The position numbers and the translations under genes are program-made. Positions 1-10,260 of a stretch of DNA of 64,000 bases are shown in pieces (position 1 is the first letter of the stretch; every line of letters begins with the position of its first letter). The DNA is taken from NCBI GenBank assembly GCA_018105865.1, contig CM030861.1, positions 2,007,984 to 2,071,983 on the forward strand, given 5' to 3'. The stretch comes from Metaphire vulgaris (taxonomy: Eukaryota > Annelida > Clitellata > Crassiclitellata > Megascolecidae). Under the pieces are notes generated by a model, which was not told the origin of the DNA, searched no databases, and worked only from the letters and a program-made list of their open reading frames with translations.

Positions 1-2
1 AA

Positions 3-1827
3 TGTAATGAAGTTAAGAAGGCTGCAAGAACAGACAAAAATAATTGGCTTGAAGACCAGTGCAAGATTATCCAAAAGTACCATGGTGAGTTTAAAACAAG
101 AGAAGCATACAAGCTAACCCGGGACATAAATAGAAAATGGAATCCAAAACAAATGGCCATCAAAGACAAAGATGACAAATTGCTAATGGAAAAAGAAGAA
201 GTCATGCAAAGATGGACAGACTATTGCAGTGAACTATACAAGGCGCAGGCAGTACAGAAGGAACTTGTAGAAGAATTACAGAAAATATCACCGCCCTGCT
301 TCGACTGTGACAGAGACAACAACATCCTGAAAGAAGAAGTAAAAATGGCGATCAGAAAACTTAAGAATAATAAGAGTCCTGGAAATGACATGATTACAGG
401 AGAGATGATAAAATGGGGTGGCGAAATAATTATAAACGAACTGCACAAACTATGTAACATGATATGGAAGGTAGGTAGGATGCCAGCTGAATGGACAAAA
501 TCAATACTGATACTAATACACAAGAAAGGAAGCATGATGGAATGCAAGAACTATCGAACGATAGCATTGCTAAGCCACCTTGGAAAAGTACTAATGATCA
601 TTCTGAACGAAAGACTTAAAACCCACATGGAAGAATACTTGGCTGATGAGCAAGCAGGGTTTAGAATAGACCGAAGTACAACGCAACAGATACTAGCATT
701 GAAATTACTGGCTGAAAAAGCACGAAGGAAAAACAAGAAAGTCTACAACTGTTTCATCGATTTCCAAAAGGCATTTGACACCATAGATCAAACAATAACC
801 TGGGCTGTACTCGAGTCATATGGAGTGGACCAAAATTTGGTTAGACTGTTAAAAGACATCAGCAATAACTCAAGATCAGCAGTGCGAATCTGCGGAGAAC
901 TTGGAGAATGGTTTAAAACAAGCAGAGGGACAAGACAAGGAGATAACATATCACCTATGGTTTTCATCACAGACCTGGAAAGAGCAATGGACAAAGTCAA
1001 AAGAACATGTAAAAGGCATAACAGTTCAGGGACTTTCATTTAACAACCTTAGGTTTGCTGATGATATTGACATCCTAGAGGGAAATGAAGATGATCTGGA
1101 AAACACGGTACAGATACTGAGCAATGAAGCTGAGCGCTATGGACTGTCAATAAACATTGAGAAGACAAAGACAATGGTGTTTGGCGACAAAGAGATCAAA
1201 GAAAAATTAAAGTAAATGGAATAGAAGTAGAGAACGTAGAAAACTTCACCTATCTTGGAAGCAATATGACACATGACTTAGACTGCAGACAAGAGGTCGC
1301 AAGAAGAGCAGCAAGAGCTCTAGATCAACTGATGGCAATGGATAAGATCTGGAAAAGCAAATCAATAAGCACTGAAACAAAAAGAAAATACTCCGAAACC
1401 TGTATCTTCAGCAGCTTTTTATATGGATGCGAAACATGGACCATCACCAAAGACCTGGAAAGAAAAATACTAGCCTTTGAAAGAAAATGTTATAGAAAAA
1501 TACTACGAATCGGATGGGTCGAAAAATCACAAATGAAGAACTATACAGGAGAATTCAGCCCAAACAAACCATGCTGGAAAAAGAGTAAAACAAAGGAAAC
1601 TCCAACTTTTCGGACACATATGCAGAATGAAAGAGGACAGAAAGATCAAAGCTCTAATGTTTGGAATAATGGAGGGTGCCAATAAGAGAGGGAGACCACA
1701 CAAGGAATGGTGTGATGATATTGAAGAATGGTGTGGAAGCAGTTTACAGGATCTTAGTCACAGAGCAACGGACAGGAAAGAATGGCAGAAAACTGTGGAG
1801 ATGGCATTATACACCAACGGGCGATGA
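3..1827 (+). mobile_element. Non-LTR retrotransposon ORF2 remnant (reverse transcriptase and C-terminus), frameshifted, cut by the window edge
   Basis: Reverse transcriptase of a LINE-type retrotransposon. The frame is already open at base 3 and runs to 1041. It shows the RT landmarks in order: KNNKSPGNDMITGEMIKWGG (fingers), ILILIHKKGS, NYRTIALLSHLGK, DEQAGFRIDRST, FIDFQKAFDTID (first catalytic Asp) and SRGTRQGDNISP. Near 1010-1040 the coding sense moves to another frame, which carries LRFADDIDIL, the F/YADD catalytic box, up to a stop at 1213. It shifts again at about 1266 (FSSFLYGCETWTI, RKCYRKILRIGW) and at about 1627 (KRGRPHKEWCDDIEEW, a typical C-terminal motif). At least three frameshifts make it a pseudogene. 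The endonuclease half, if present, is left of the window. A short TGATGATGA tail follows near 1838. The clade is uncertain. Confidence 0.93.
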
Positions 1828-1859
1828 GCCCACGGTTAATGATGATGATGAAGATGAGG

Positions 1860-1995
1860 CCGAAAGAGATTCCCTATTGTTAATGTAGTTTCGGAGCAAA
1901 ATGGTCAGAAATTCAGAATACATTTTCCTTGTGTTATTGCGAAATAAGATTAATTTTTACAAGTATTATATTTTATATTTTTTCCAAATAAGACA
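1860..1995 (+). repeat. Fragment of a dispersed composite hAT-type repeat
   Basis: The stretch from gattccctattgttaatg to ttttacaagta recurs at 4406-4500, 11283-11375 and 19010-19090, and inverted near 33385-33480. It is the right-hand interior of the long composite repeat described at 10261-12019. Confidence 0.7.
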
Positions 1996-2345
1996 AAAGG
2001 AGATACCGGAAATTACTACGAATCCGATTAATAGACAAGATACATAATGAGGAGATATACCAGAGAGTACAAATGAAAGAAAAATTAATGCAGATGAGTA
2101 TAAAAAGAAAACTAAGGCTGTTTGGGCATATCTGTAGAATGAAGGAGGACAGAAAAATCAAGACCTTAGTGTTTTGAATAATAGGGGGAACGAACAGAAG
2201 GGGCAGAAGACCACACAGAGAATGGGCGGATGACATTACGCAGTGGAGCGGAGACAGCCTACAAAGGCTAAGCCATGCCGCGCAAAACAGAGAGGTGTGG
2301 GAGACAATAGTGGAAAAGGCATCGGGCACCTACGGGCGTTGAGCC
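1996..2345 (+). mobile_element. 3' end of a second non-LTR retrotransposon copy
   Basis: The + strand translates to RLFGHICRMKEDRKIK, then GGTNRRGRRPHREWADDITQ, parallel to the C-terminus of the LINE at 3-1827 but clearly diverged (a sister copy, not a recent duplicate). A stop interrupts the frame. The copy is strongly 5'-truncated and runs directly into the TTG/TGA array, which is the element's 3' tail. Confidence 0.85.
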
Positions 2346-2363
2346 TATGGTTGTTGTTGTTGT

Positions 2364-2460
<97 letters not shown>
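2346..2460 (+). repeat. (TTG)n then (TGA)n microsatellite, LINE 3' tail
   Basis: A few TTG units are followed by about 35 TGA units, directly after the stop of the retrotransposon C-terminus. It translates to homopolymers of Met, Asp or His in different frames; none of those frames is a gene. Confidence 0.95.
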
Positions 2461-2461
<1 letters not shown>

Positions 2462-2724
2462 ATATTTTATTTTATAAAAACAACATTTTCCAGCCAGCAC
2501 TGATTGGATCTCGAGGTCATTGGGATAAGGACATACAGGAACCACGCACAGTGCAAACCATTCACCAGTTCAACATCGACCAACTTAATTTCACTCAAAG
2601 TCTTAGTCAAAACAGCTCAAACACTCATATATTTAGATCTGCAGTCCTTTCAAATATGAAATTAGTTTTTATTGTGGGTTCCAAAGCAGAGAGAGTGAGA
2701 GAGAGTTGAGAGAGAGAGACAGGC

Positions 2725-2755
<31 letters not shown>

Positions 2756-2819
2756 AGAGACAAAGAAAGATCATGATAGATTTCTTACTACAGGACTGTC
2801 ACATGTACAGTAGAGACTG

Positions 2820-3111
2820 CAATGGCGTAGTCAGAGGTTGGGGTTAAACCCCGCCTTGTTTGGTCGACCAAAAAAACATTTATAACGTATTATTATTCTG
2901 TGGGCTTAAGGGGCACGAAAATCGGGGTTAAGGTAGGAAAAATGAAAAACGAAGCACAAAAAAGCAATATAACCAGCTTAAACCACAGCGAAACAATGGA
3001 AATAATATGTGACGACCTTTTTTGCTTGTCAGGATTTTCAGAAGTTGGAAATGGTCGTTCGTAACCACCCCCACCCCTCTACCCCTTCGGAAAATCCTGG
3101 CCACGCCACTG
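2820..3111. mobile_element. hAT-type MITE with identical 8-bp target duplication (copy A)
   Basis: Ends are caatggcgtag and ccacgccactg, an inverted pair. The flanks are agagactg at 2812-2819 and 3112-3119, identical over 8 bp, as hAT transposases produce. The same insertion with the same target duplication is at 4891-5181, so it predates the tandem duplication. Confidence 0.88.
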
Positions 3112-3170
3112 AGAGACTGTACAACAATGCGCGTACTATTTTCAATAATTGCATAATAATAATAATCTTG

Positions 3171-3487
3171 CAGTGGCTTTTCCACGTGAGGGATGAGTGG
3201 GGATGCCACCCCCCACCGGACTTTTTTCGCTTGTGAAACCTATTTTTGGGTAAAAGTCTAGGTAAAACTACGGGGGGAAACTGCAGATGACCTTTTTTGC
3301 TTGGCAACATACTTTCGGTAAAAGTGTAGTAAAATTAGGAGTAAATTCCCCAAAATTATCTTTTGTTAACCTTTTTCAGCAAAGTTTATTGATTGTTTCC
3401 TTCTTTCGGCCCCCCTCACCAACTTCCTATGAATTCATGTTATGATTTTCATCCCCCTCCCACCAATAAATCCTGGAACCGCCACTG
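3171..3487. mobile_element. hAT-type MITE of the CAGTGGCGG family (copy A)
   Basis: Left end cagtggcttttccacgtg, right end ctggaaccgccactg. The target duplication has decayed here (taatcttg / aaaccttg) but is perfect in the duplicate at 5240-5552. An independent insertion of the same subfamily is at 46207-46512. Confidence 0.85.
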
Positions 3488-4060
3488 AAACCTTGGGTTT
3501 CTATGTGATGAGTTTCTCTTTATTCTTCGCCATGGCTTCGTCTAAGTATTTGTTTCACTTAAGTTCTGTTTGCAATGACCATTCCGGTTGAAGAATAATA
3601 TTATAAACGATTGATATATTAATTAATGGCCGCAGATAAACAAGGCAAGAGTTCGATCAACAGAACCGAGAATGAGAGAAGAGAGAAAAAGAGAACGAAG
3701 AAATTAATCAGACGCCCAGAAGGAGCCCAGATGAAGCTGCAGATAAACAGAGAATGACGATTACGCAACGACAGGGAACCAGCGTGTCCAACAGGGAACC
3801 AGCGTGTCCAACAGGGAACCAGCGCGTCCAATGTAACAGAGTTTTCCAAAAAAGTTTGAACGCGGCCCACTTAAGCGGATTTTTAGCGTGACGCGAACCC
3901 AGGGTTTAATCTAGGCCGTTTCCGGGGGAAATTGCCCTTTTTTCCCACGGAAATTTCAACCCCTCCCCCTTTCGGAAATTTTGGCATACTGCATCAACTA
4001 ACAGCAGCCTTCTAGCTGACTCCCCGGTCTTGTCAGTTCCCCCTCTACCGGAGTCCGGAT

Positions 4061-4497
4061 TCTAGATTAAACACTGCGCGACCCTAATCATAGCATATAC
4101 ATGTTTTATCAAAATACATTAGGCCATCTGGCGAACTTTAGTTCACAAGAATATTCTAAATTTTGAATATAAAGCAGAACAAAATCTCCGATTCAATTCG
4201 AATGAAAATATGGCAAATATATCAGGCTCAATTATTTATATTTTTTCCAAATAAGACAAAAGGAGATACTGTAAATAGATATTGAAATTTCTTGAAAATT
4301 AAATTCTAAAAAAAAATTGCCAGGAACATACCTTTGTTACGCGTCTTACAAATTCTATAAGTGTGGCAAAATCGCTTAATCGTTAGGTGATCAAAAGGCC
4401 GATTAGAGATTCCCTATTGTTAATGTAGTTTCGGAGCAAAATGGTCAGAATACATTTTCCTTGTGTTATTGCGAAATAAGATTAATTTTTACAAGTG
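4061..4497 (+). repeat. Composite hAT-type repeat fragment between the two duplication copies
   Basis: Contains caaatatatcaggc, ccaaataagacaaaaggaga, cattacgcgtct-like and ttgcgaaataagatta blocks in the same order as in 10900-11380 and 18640-19100. No coding sense. Confidence 0.75.
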
Positions 4498-4738
4498 CTA
4501 TATTTTATTTTATAAAAACCACATTTTCCAGCCAGCCCTGATTGGATCTCGAGGTCATTGGGATAAGGACATACAGGAACCACGCACAGTGCAAACCATT
4601 CACCAGTTCAACATCGACCAACTTAATTTCACTCAAAGTCTTAGTCAAAACAGCTCAAACATTCATCTATTTAGATCTGCAGACCTTTCAAATATGAAGT
4701 TAGTTTTTATTGTGGGTTCCAAAACAGAGAGAGTGAAA

Positions 4739-4802
<64 letters not shown>

Positions 4803-4890
4803 CAGGCAGACAGACAGACTGAGACAAAGAAAGTTCATGGTAGGTTTCTTACTACTTCCTACAGGGCTGTCACATGTACAGTAGAGACTG

Positions 4891-5181
4891 CAGTGGCGTA
4901 GTCAGAGGTTGGGGTTTAAACCCCGTCTTGGTTGGCCGACCAAAAAAACATTTATAACGTATTATTATCATGTGGGCGGAGGGGCACGAAAATCGGGGAT
5001 AAGGTAGAAAAAATGAAAAACGAAGCACAAAAAAGCAATATAACCAACTTAACCACAGCGAAACATTGGAAATAATATGTGACGACCTTTTTTGCTTGTC
5101 AGGATTTTCAGAAGTTGAGAACAGTCGTTCGTAACCACCCCCACCCCTCTACCCCTTCGGAAAATCCTGGCCACGCCACTG
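4891..5181. mobile_element. hAT-type MITE, duplicate of 2820-3111
   Basis: cagtggcgtag ... ccacgccactg with agagactg on both sides (4883-4890 and 5182-5189). Confidence 0.9.
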
Positions 5182-5239
5182 AGAGACTGTACAACAATGC
5201 GCGTGCTATTTTCAATAATTGCAAATAATAATAACCTTG

Positions 5240-5552
5240 CAGCGGCGGTTTCACGTGAGGGATGAGTGGGGATGCCACCCCCACCGGACTTTTTTCGCTT
5301 GTGAAACCTATTTTTGGATAAAAGTCTAGGTAAAACTGCGGGGAAAACTGCGGATGACCTTTTTTGCTTGGCAACCTACTTTCGGTAAAAGTGTGTAAAA
5401 TTAAGGGGGAAATTCCCCCAAATTCCTTTTTGTTAGCCTTTTCAGCAAAGTTTATTGATTGTTTCCTTCTTTCGCCACCCCTCACCAACTTCCTCTGAAT
5501 TCATGTTATGATTTTCATCCCCTCCCACCAATAAATCCTGGAACCGCCACTG
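5240..5552. mobile_element. hAT-type MITE of the CAGTGGCGG family, duplicate of 3171-3487
   Basis: cagcggcggtttcacgtg ... ggaaccgccactg, with taaccttg repeated exactly at 5232-5239 and 5553-5560. Confidence 0.92.
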
Positions 5553-6259
5553 TAACCTTGGGTTTCTATGTGATGAGTTTTCTCTTTATTCTTCGCCATG
5601 GCTTCGTCTAAGTATTTGTTTCACTTGAGTTCCGTTTGCAATAACCATTCAGGTTGAAGAATATTATTATAAACGATTGATATATTATTAATTAATGGCC
5701 GCAGATAAACAAGGCAAGAGTTCGGTCAATAGAACCGAGAATGAGAGAAGAGAGAGAAAGAGAACGAAGAAACTAATCAGACACCCAGATGGAGTCCAGA
5801 TGAAGCTGCAGATAAACAGAGAATGACGATTACGCAACGACAGGGAACCAGCGTGTCCAACAGGGAACCAGTGCGTCCAACAGGGAACCAGCGTGTCCAA
5901 CAGGGAACCAGCGCGTCCAATATAACAGAGTTTTCCAAAAAAGTTTGAACGCGGCCCACTTAAGCGGATTTTTAGCATGACGCGAACCCAGGGTTTAATC
6001 TAGGCCGTTTCCGGGGGAAATTGCCCTTTTTTCCCACTGAAATTTCAACCCCACCCTCGGAGTACTATAGGCCAGGGTTTCCTCAAGTTTTTTCGGAACT
6101 GCTACCGCTTCAGCGGCTTTGTAGCATCCCGCGACCCTGCAAAGTTATTGTCAACTGAAATAGGATAAAACACTAATCGGCAAAGTATAGTACAGTGTCT
6201 GCTTCCGCATATTTATTGACAAAGGACGCTTGTCTCTTTTTTACAGCAACACGTTTACT

Positions 6260-6352
6260 GAAGAAGAAGAAGAAGAAGAAGAAGAAGAAGAAGAAGAAGA
6301 AGAAGAAGAAGAAGAAGAAGATTATGATGGTGGTGGTGATGATGAAGATGAA

Positions 6353-6436
<84 letters not shown>

Positions 6437-6476
6437 GATGATGATGATGATAGTGATGATGGTGATGATGATGATA
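6260..6476 (+). repeat. (GAA)n then (GAT)n compound microsatellite
   Basis: About 20 GAA units pass into interrupted GGT/GAT units. The open frames here read as poly-Glu/Asp, poly-Lys/Met or poly-Ile and are artefacts of the repeat. Confidence 0.95.
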
Positions 6477-6544
6477 GGCCTACTCAAAGGAGTACCCTAA
6501 ATTCACCCACAAAAGAGCAAGCCATTCCTTCACTTCAACGTTTG

Positions 6545-6547
<3 letters not shown>

Positions 6548-6597
<50 letters not shown>

Positions 6598-6672
6598 GAT
6601 ATGTATTTGTGATATATATATATATACATATATAGATATTGGTATATATATATATAATTATATATATATCAC
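6548..6672. repeat. (TA)n microsatellite cluster
   Basis: Uninterrupted TA for about 44 bp, then shorter TA blocks broken by gtgatatg and gatattgg. Confidence 0.95.
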
Positions 6673-6707
6673 AATATCTGTATATGTTTCCAGTGCAGAA
6701 CTTGAAT

Positions 6708-7114
6708 GACCCGTTAAAACGGCCCGGCACAAAATGGCGCAACAAAACGACCCCTGTCAGGGCCCTTTTGGCGGGGTTGTTTTGATGGGCGTTGGGAGAG
6801 GAGTGTAGGGGAGGTGCAATTGTACCCATCTGGAAAATTTTTGAAGTCATGAAAAAAGTAAAATAACTTAAAAAGCAACTTATAGTAATAAGTTAAAATA
6901 TGAATTTATATAAGAATCCGATGAACTTTCATGTAGCGTTAAATAATTTACAATTAGTACAGTAGATCATCACAGCCGTGTATACAGTACTTCTTGTTTC
7001 TTTCGTCACATGACCCTGTTTTGCACCCCCTGAAAAATTTTCGGTGAACGCCCATTCCGTCATGTCGGGGTCATTTTAGTGGGACCGTTTTGTCCCAGGT
7101 CCTTTTGACGGGGT
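6708..7114. mobile_element. Inverted-repeat element with a second MITE nested inside
   Basis: Left end gacccgttaaaacggcccgg; the right end read in reverse complement starts ccccgtcaaaaggacctggg and continues with gacaaaacggtccc, so the ends mirror each other over about 45 bp with mismatches. Nested between them, gatgggcgttg (about 6783) to gaacgcccattc (about 7062) is a separate inverted-repeat unit. Its interior (cttctt..tttcgtcaca..gcaccccctggaaaa) recurs at 16970-17140. Confidence 0.65.
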
Positions 7115-7741
7115 ACCAGTCTGCAGGAATATTTTTGACCCCCCCCCCAACACCCCAACACCCGCCCAAATTTGAGACCAACACTCCCAACACTCCCGAA
7201 TTTCTGCAGCTATTGTATGACCGTTTTTTGCTTGTCAGACTTTTTGGCAGGGAACCCCCAGAATTTATCGGACACCCCCAATTGATTATCCTAGAAATAA
7301 CCCTGTCAGTCTGCATCGCTCAGTTCTGGAAATGATAAACGTTTTAAATTCAGAGCATAAATTGAAAAAAAATCTTCCGGATGTAAACTTCAGAACCCTT
7401 CTTAAAAGAAAAGGAAACGAAGGTCACTAGTGCAGGGTCACTGGGTCAGGGAACAAGAGATCTAAGCGAAGGAAAGGACGGGAGAGTGGAAGCTGAGATA
7501 ATGGAGTAAGGGAAAGATTGGAAAGAAAGAGAGAGAGAGAGAGAGAGAGAAGAGAGAGAGAGACGAGGAATGAAAATGGAGTGATATTAAAGGAGAACGG
7601 AAATGAAGAAGGAGGGATTCTGCGAATGAGAAGGATTGTTTGAGTTCGAGATCCGGACATTGGACTAAGATTTCTACGGTTCCAAAATTACGTGAACAAA
7701 ATCCGCACATCAAAAAGAAATAGTCGCTAAGCAGCAGCAGC

Positions 7742-7775
<34 letters not shown>

Positions 7776-7792
7776 TTTACCAGCAGGCCATT

Positions 7793-7863
<71 letters not shown>

Positions 7864-8394
7864 TGCGCTCAAAGACAATGATGCCCCATATATTGTCCTG
7901 GTGACTAAACCTACGACTCCAAAGGCATATTTGCTATCGCAATCTGTTAATAAATCTAACATTTCTATAGCGCCATGATAATAACGAACCAGTCATCAGC
8001 CTAAGGCACTGTGCAATCCAAATCAATAATTCCCGGTGGACAAGTATCGAACCCAGGTTGATTTCGGGCAGGGATGACGCTCTACGAACCATCTTTCTTA
8101 GACACCTTAAAACATACTGTTTTCAAGTCAGCTACTAGCTGAGACGCTTTTGTTAAAATGCACCTAGGAATCTACTTACTTACTCACTTACTTACTCTAC
8201 CAGCTGAGCAAGCAAGGTACCTTGCACTCCCAACGGTGCTTGAAGCAACATTTGCTCGATTCTAGCCTCAGAGGAAAGTAATCTGACATTTTCTAACGTT
8301 ATCTCTTGGCTCCAGTTACTGGAGAAAAACGCACACCCGACCCGTAGGCTATCACTGCATAAAGAACATTTAAATGTCGCTATTGGCGTATTGC
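7115..8394. repeat. Intergenic stretch with GA, AGC and AGT microsatellites
   Basis: Holds a GA-rich tract (7519-7562), (AGC)n at 7733-7773 and (AGT)n at 7795-7862. The rest is unique-looking AT-rich sequence in which I see no gene. The Leu-rich and Ser-rich minus-strand frames are microsatellite translations. Confidence 0.85.
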
Positions 8395-8410
8395 GTTGTT
8401 GTTGTTGTTG

Positions 8411-8487
<77 letters not shown>
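8395..8487. repeat. (TTG)n/(TTA)n microsatellite
   Basis: Six TTG units followed by about 26 interrupted TTA units. Confidence 0.95.
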
Positions 8488-9005
8488 TAGAAAGATGCTC
8501 GCTACGCTCACGCTTCGCTCGCAGTGCAGGATAATACTAATCCAATACCTATACCTAATACCCAATCATTGAATTCATGATGAACAACATTTCAATGATC
8601 GCCACCTAGCCAAGCTCTGCGCCACGTAATAAGTGAGGCCTATGTACGTTAAAATCACGCAACTGTGACCATTTGTGACGCTGTACACGTATTATACTTT
8701 GTGTACGTTAAAATGTATGTACGTTAAAATTGCGCAACTTTCTCAAGCTACGAACAATTGTTACCGATTCAACGTCGTCGCACGCCCACCCCTCTGACGC
8801 TGCAATGACTCGACTAAACCGTGTTAAACTACCGTTACTACGAAAAACGAACAATTGTTACCAATAGCAACGTCGTCTTCGAACATCGTTAACCAACGCA
8901 TCGCGACGTTAGGATTAAACGGTCTAAACCGTCTTCCAATAGTCAACCAATCAGAATTATTGAAGGTAACAGAGAGACATACAGATAACGATCTTAATAT
9001 TATAG

Positions 9006-9076
<71 letters not shown>

Positions 9077-9100
9077 CATCATCATCATCATCATCATCAT
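8488..9100 (+). mobile_element. Dispersed short retroelement-like repeat with (TTA)n(TCA)n tail
   Basis: Starts near ctagaaagatgctcgc, contains cccaatcattgaattcatg, a gccaagctctg..gcc block and ccaatcagaa..ttgaaggtaa, and ends cttaatattatagattatt just before the TTA array (9007-9100). The same order of blocks occurs at 47186-47606, where it also ends in atattatagatta. One constant end followed by a simple tail suggests a retrotransposed sequence. No tRNA head or ORF is obvious. Confidence 0.55.
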
Positions 9101-9647
9101 TCTAAAAGCCATCAGGTCATATTGCATTAGCGTCCCATCATCGTCCATTATATGATTTCTCAACAAGTCAACATCAGCGCATTAGTCTCTTGTTATGCGA
9201 TACTTAGAAGACAATCAGTCAACGGCAAATGCCAACTCATGTCCCATACGCAACAATCATCGTTCCAGGATTTCAGGACGGTAATGCAAATATTATATTG
9301 ATCACGCCATCAATCCCCACTGCCCAACTGCATTGCTACATCCCCACCACTACATCCCCCACTGCTACATTTCCCAACAACTACATCCCCCAAGTTCGAC
9401 ATATTCTCCCCCTCCCACTGCTCCAGGTCACAAATCGCACCCTGACGCCATGTATATTGCTTCTGCTTCTAATACAGATGTATGTTTTCCCAAGCACTTC
9501 TGCTTCTAATTTCCTATATTTTTATTGTAACTATTTTACTATTTTCGTATTTTTATTCTTTCGAATCTTATTATGCATATGCCTTTTGAGAATGAGACAC
9601 GAAAAATATGTTGCAAAAGTTTTTTATTAATTAGTATGGTATGGGGC
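9101..9647. other. No recognised gene; CA/T-rich low-complexity stretch
   Basis: A 133-codon open frame at 9229-9630 (+) reads through imperfect repeats of tacatccccc and then a T-rich stretch coding hydrophobic residues. It has no recognisable motif and composition typical of simple sequence, so I do not call it a gene. Confidence 0.6.
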
Positions 9648-9925
9648 GGGGAGTTAGAAGAGTTGTAACGACGCTGAACGATGGAGCAGAAGGTCGCGGG
9701 TTCAATTCCCGCAGGAGCCCTAAGGTCGACTCAGCCTTTCTCGCTAGAGGGCGGTGGTAAACTGAGGAGCAGCGTTAAGCTGCGAGGTAAAACGTGAGTC
9801 TGGGGAAAGTAATGGCAACCTACGCCAGATTAATGGATTATACCACCTACGTCGCTGATTGCCCAGGCCGGAGATAAGCGCCGGAACCCAACGCTCGGAC
9901 TCGAATACGGGACCCACATTTCACC
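9648..9925 (+). mobile_element. tRNA-derived SINE, copy 1
   Basis: The B box is gcgggttcaattcccgc, with tRNA-like spacing from an upstream gtaacgacgc. It is followed by a tRNA-unrelated body (aggagccctaaggtcgact, gcgttaagctgcgaggtaaa, ggcaacctacgccagatta). The same body occurs at 23040-23320 (left half) and 51440-51660 (right half), so this is a dispersed family and not a functional tRNA gene. Confidence 0.75.
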
Positions 9926-10260
9926 TTTTACGGTTGTATCAGCCAATTAGTCACTGCTGCTCCAGTTGCCTTTAAAGAGGAAGACCATTTTAATTCCGGT
10001 GAAAACTTCCGCGTTTTTCTAGTTTTAATCAAAGTCCAATGTTGAATTTTTCTCATGAGTTCAAAAATGTCCGGAAATGTCAAGGTTTTTGACCTGGACC
10101 GAACCGACCCTCCTCAGCTACAGTCTGCTCTGCCGATGAGCACTGCGGTTTGTGGTCTGAGGCGTCCCCGATGAACACCTATGTGTTTGAAACGGACGAT
10201 AAATTAAATTAATATCTGCCATACGAATTATCAGTATCCGTAACAAGGTGGGGAAGGAGG

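Larger units (their letters stand above)
2461..4060 (+). repeat. Tandem segmental duplication, copy A
   Basis: Starts at tatattttattttataaaaa and is collinear with 4498-6061 for roughly 1.6 kb with a few percent divergence. Both copies carry, in order, a GAGAGA/GACAGACA tract, the MITE starting ctgcartggcgtagtcag, a second MITE ending aaccgccactg, and a 20-bp minisatellite (cagggaaccagcgtgtccaa). Copy A has three minisatellite units (3772-3831); copy B has four. Confidence 0.9.
4498..6061 (+). repeat. Tandem segmental duplication, copy B
   Basis: Collinear with 2461-4060. Differences are a longer pure GA run (4738-4800), one extra unit of the 20-bp minisatellite (four units, 5841-5920) and scattered substitutions. 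Confidence 0.9.

Noticed and set aside
2243..2503. Open frames of poly-Met, poly-Asp and poly-His
   Set aside because: Pure translation of the TGA microsatellite; the same applies at 6173-6500, 8855-9130, 15761-16050, 25702-25902 and 35249-35548.
9229..9630. 133-codon + strand frame
   Set aside because: Built on imperfect TACATCCCCC repeats and a T-rich tail, with no motif and no splice or promoter support.
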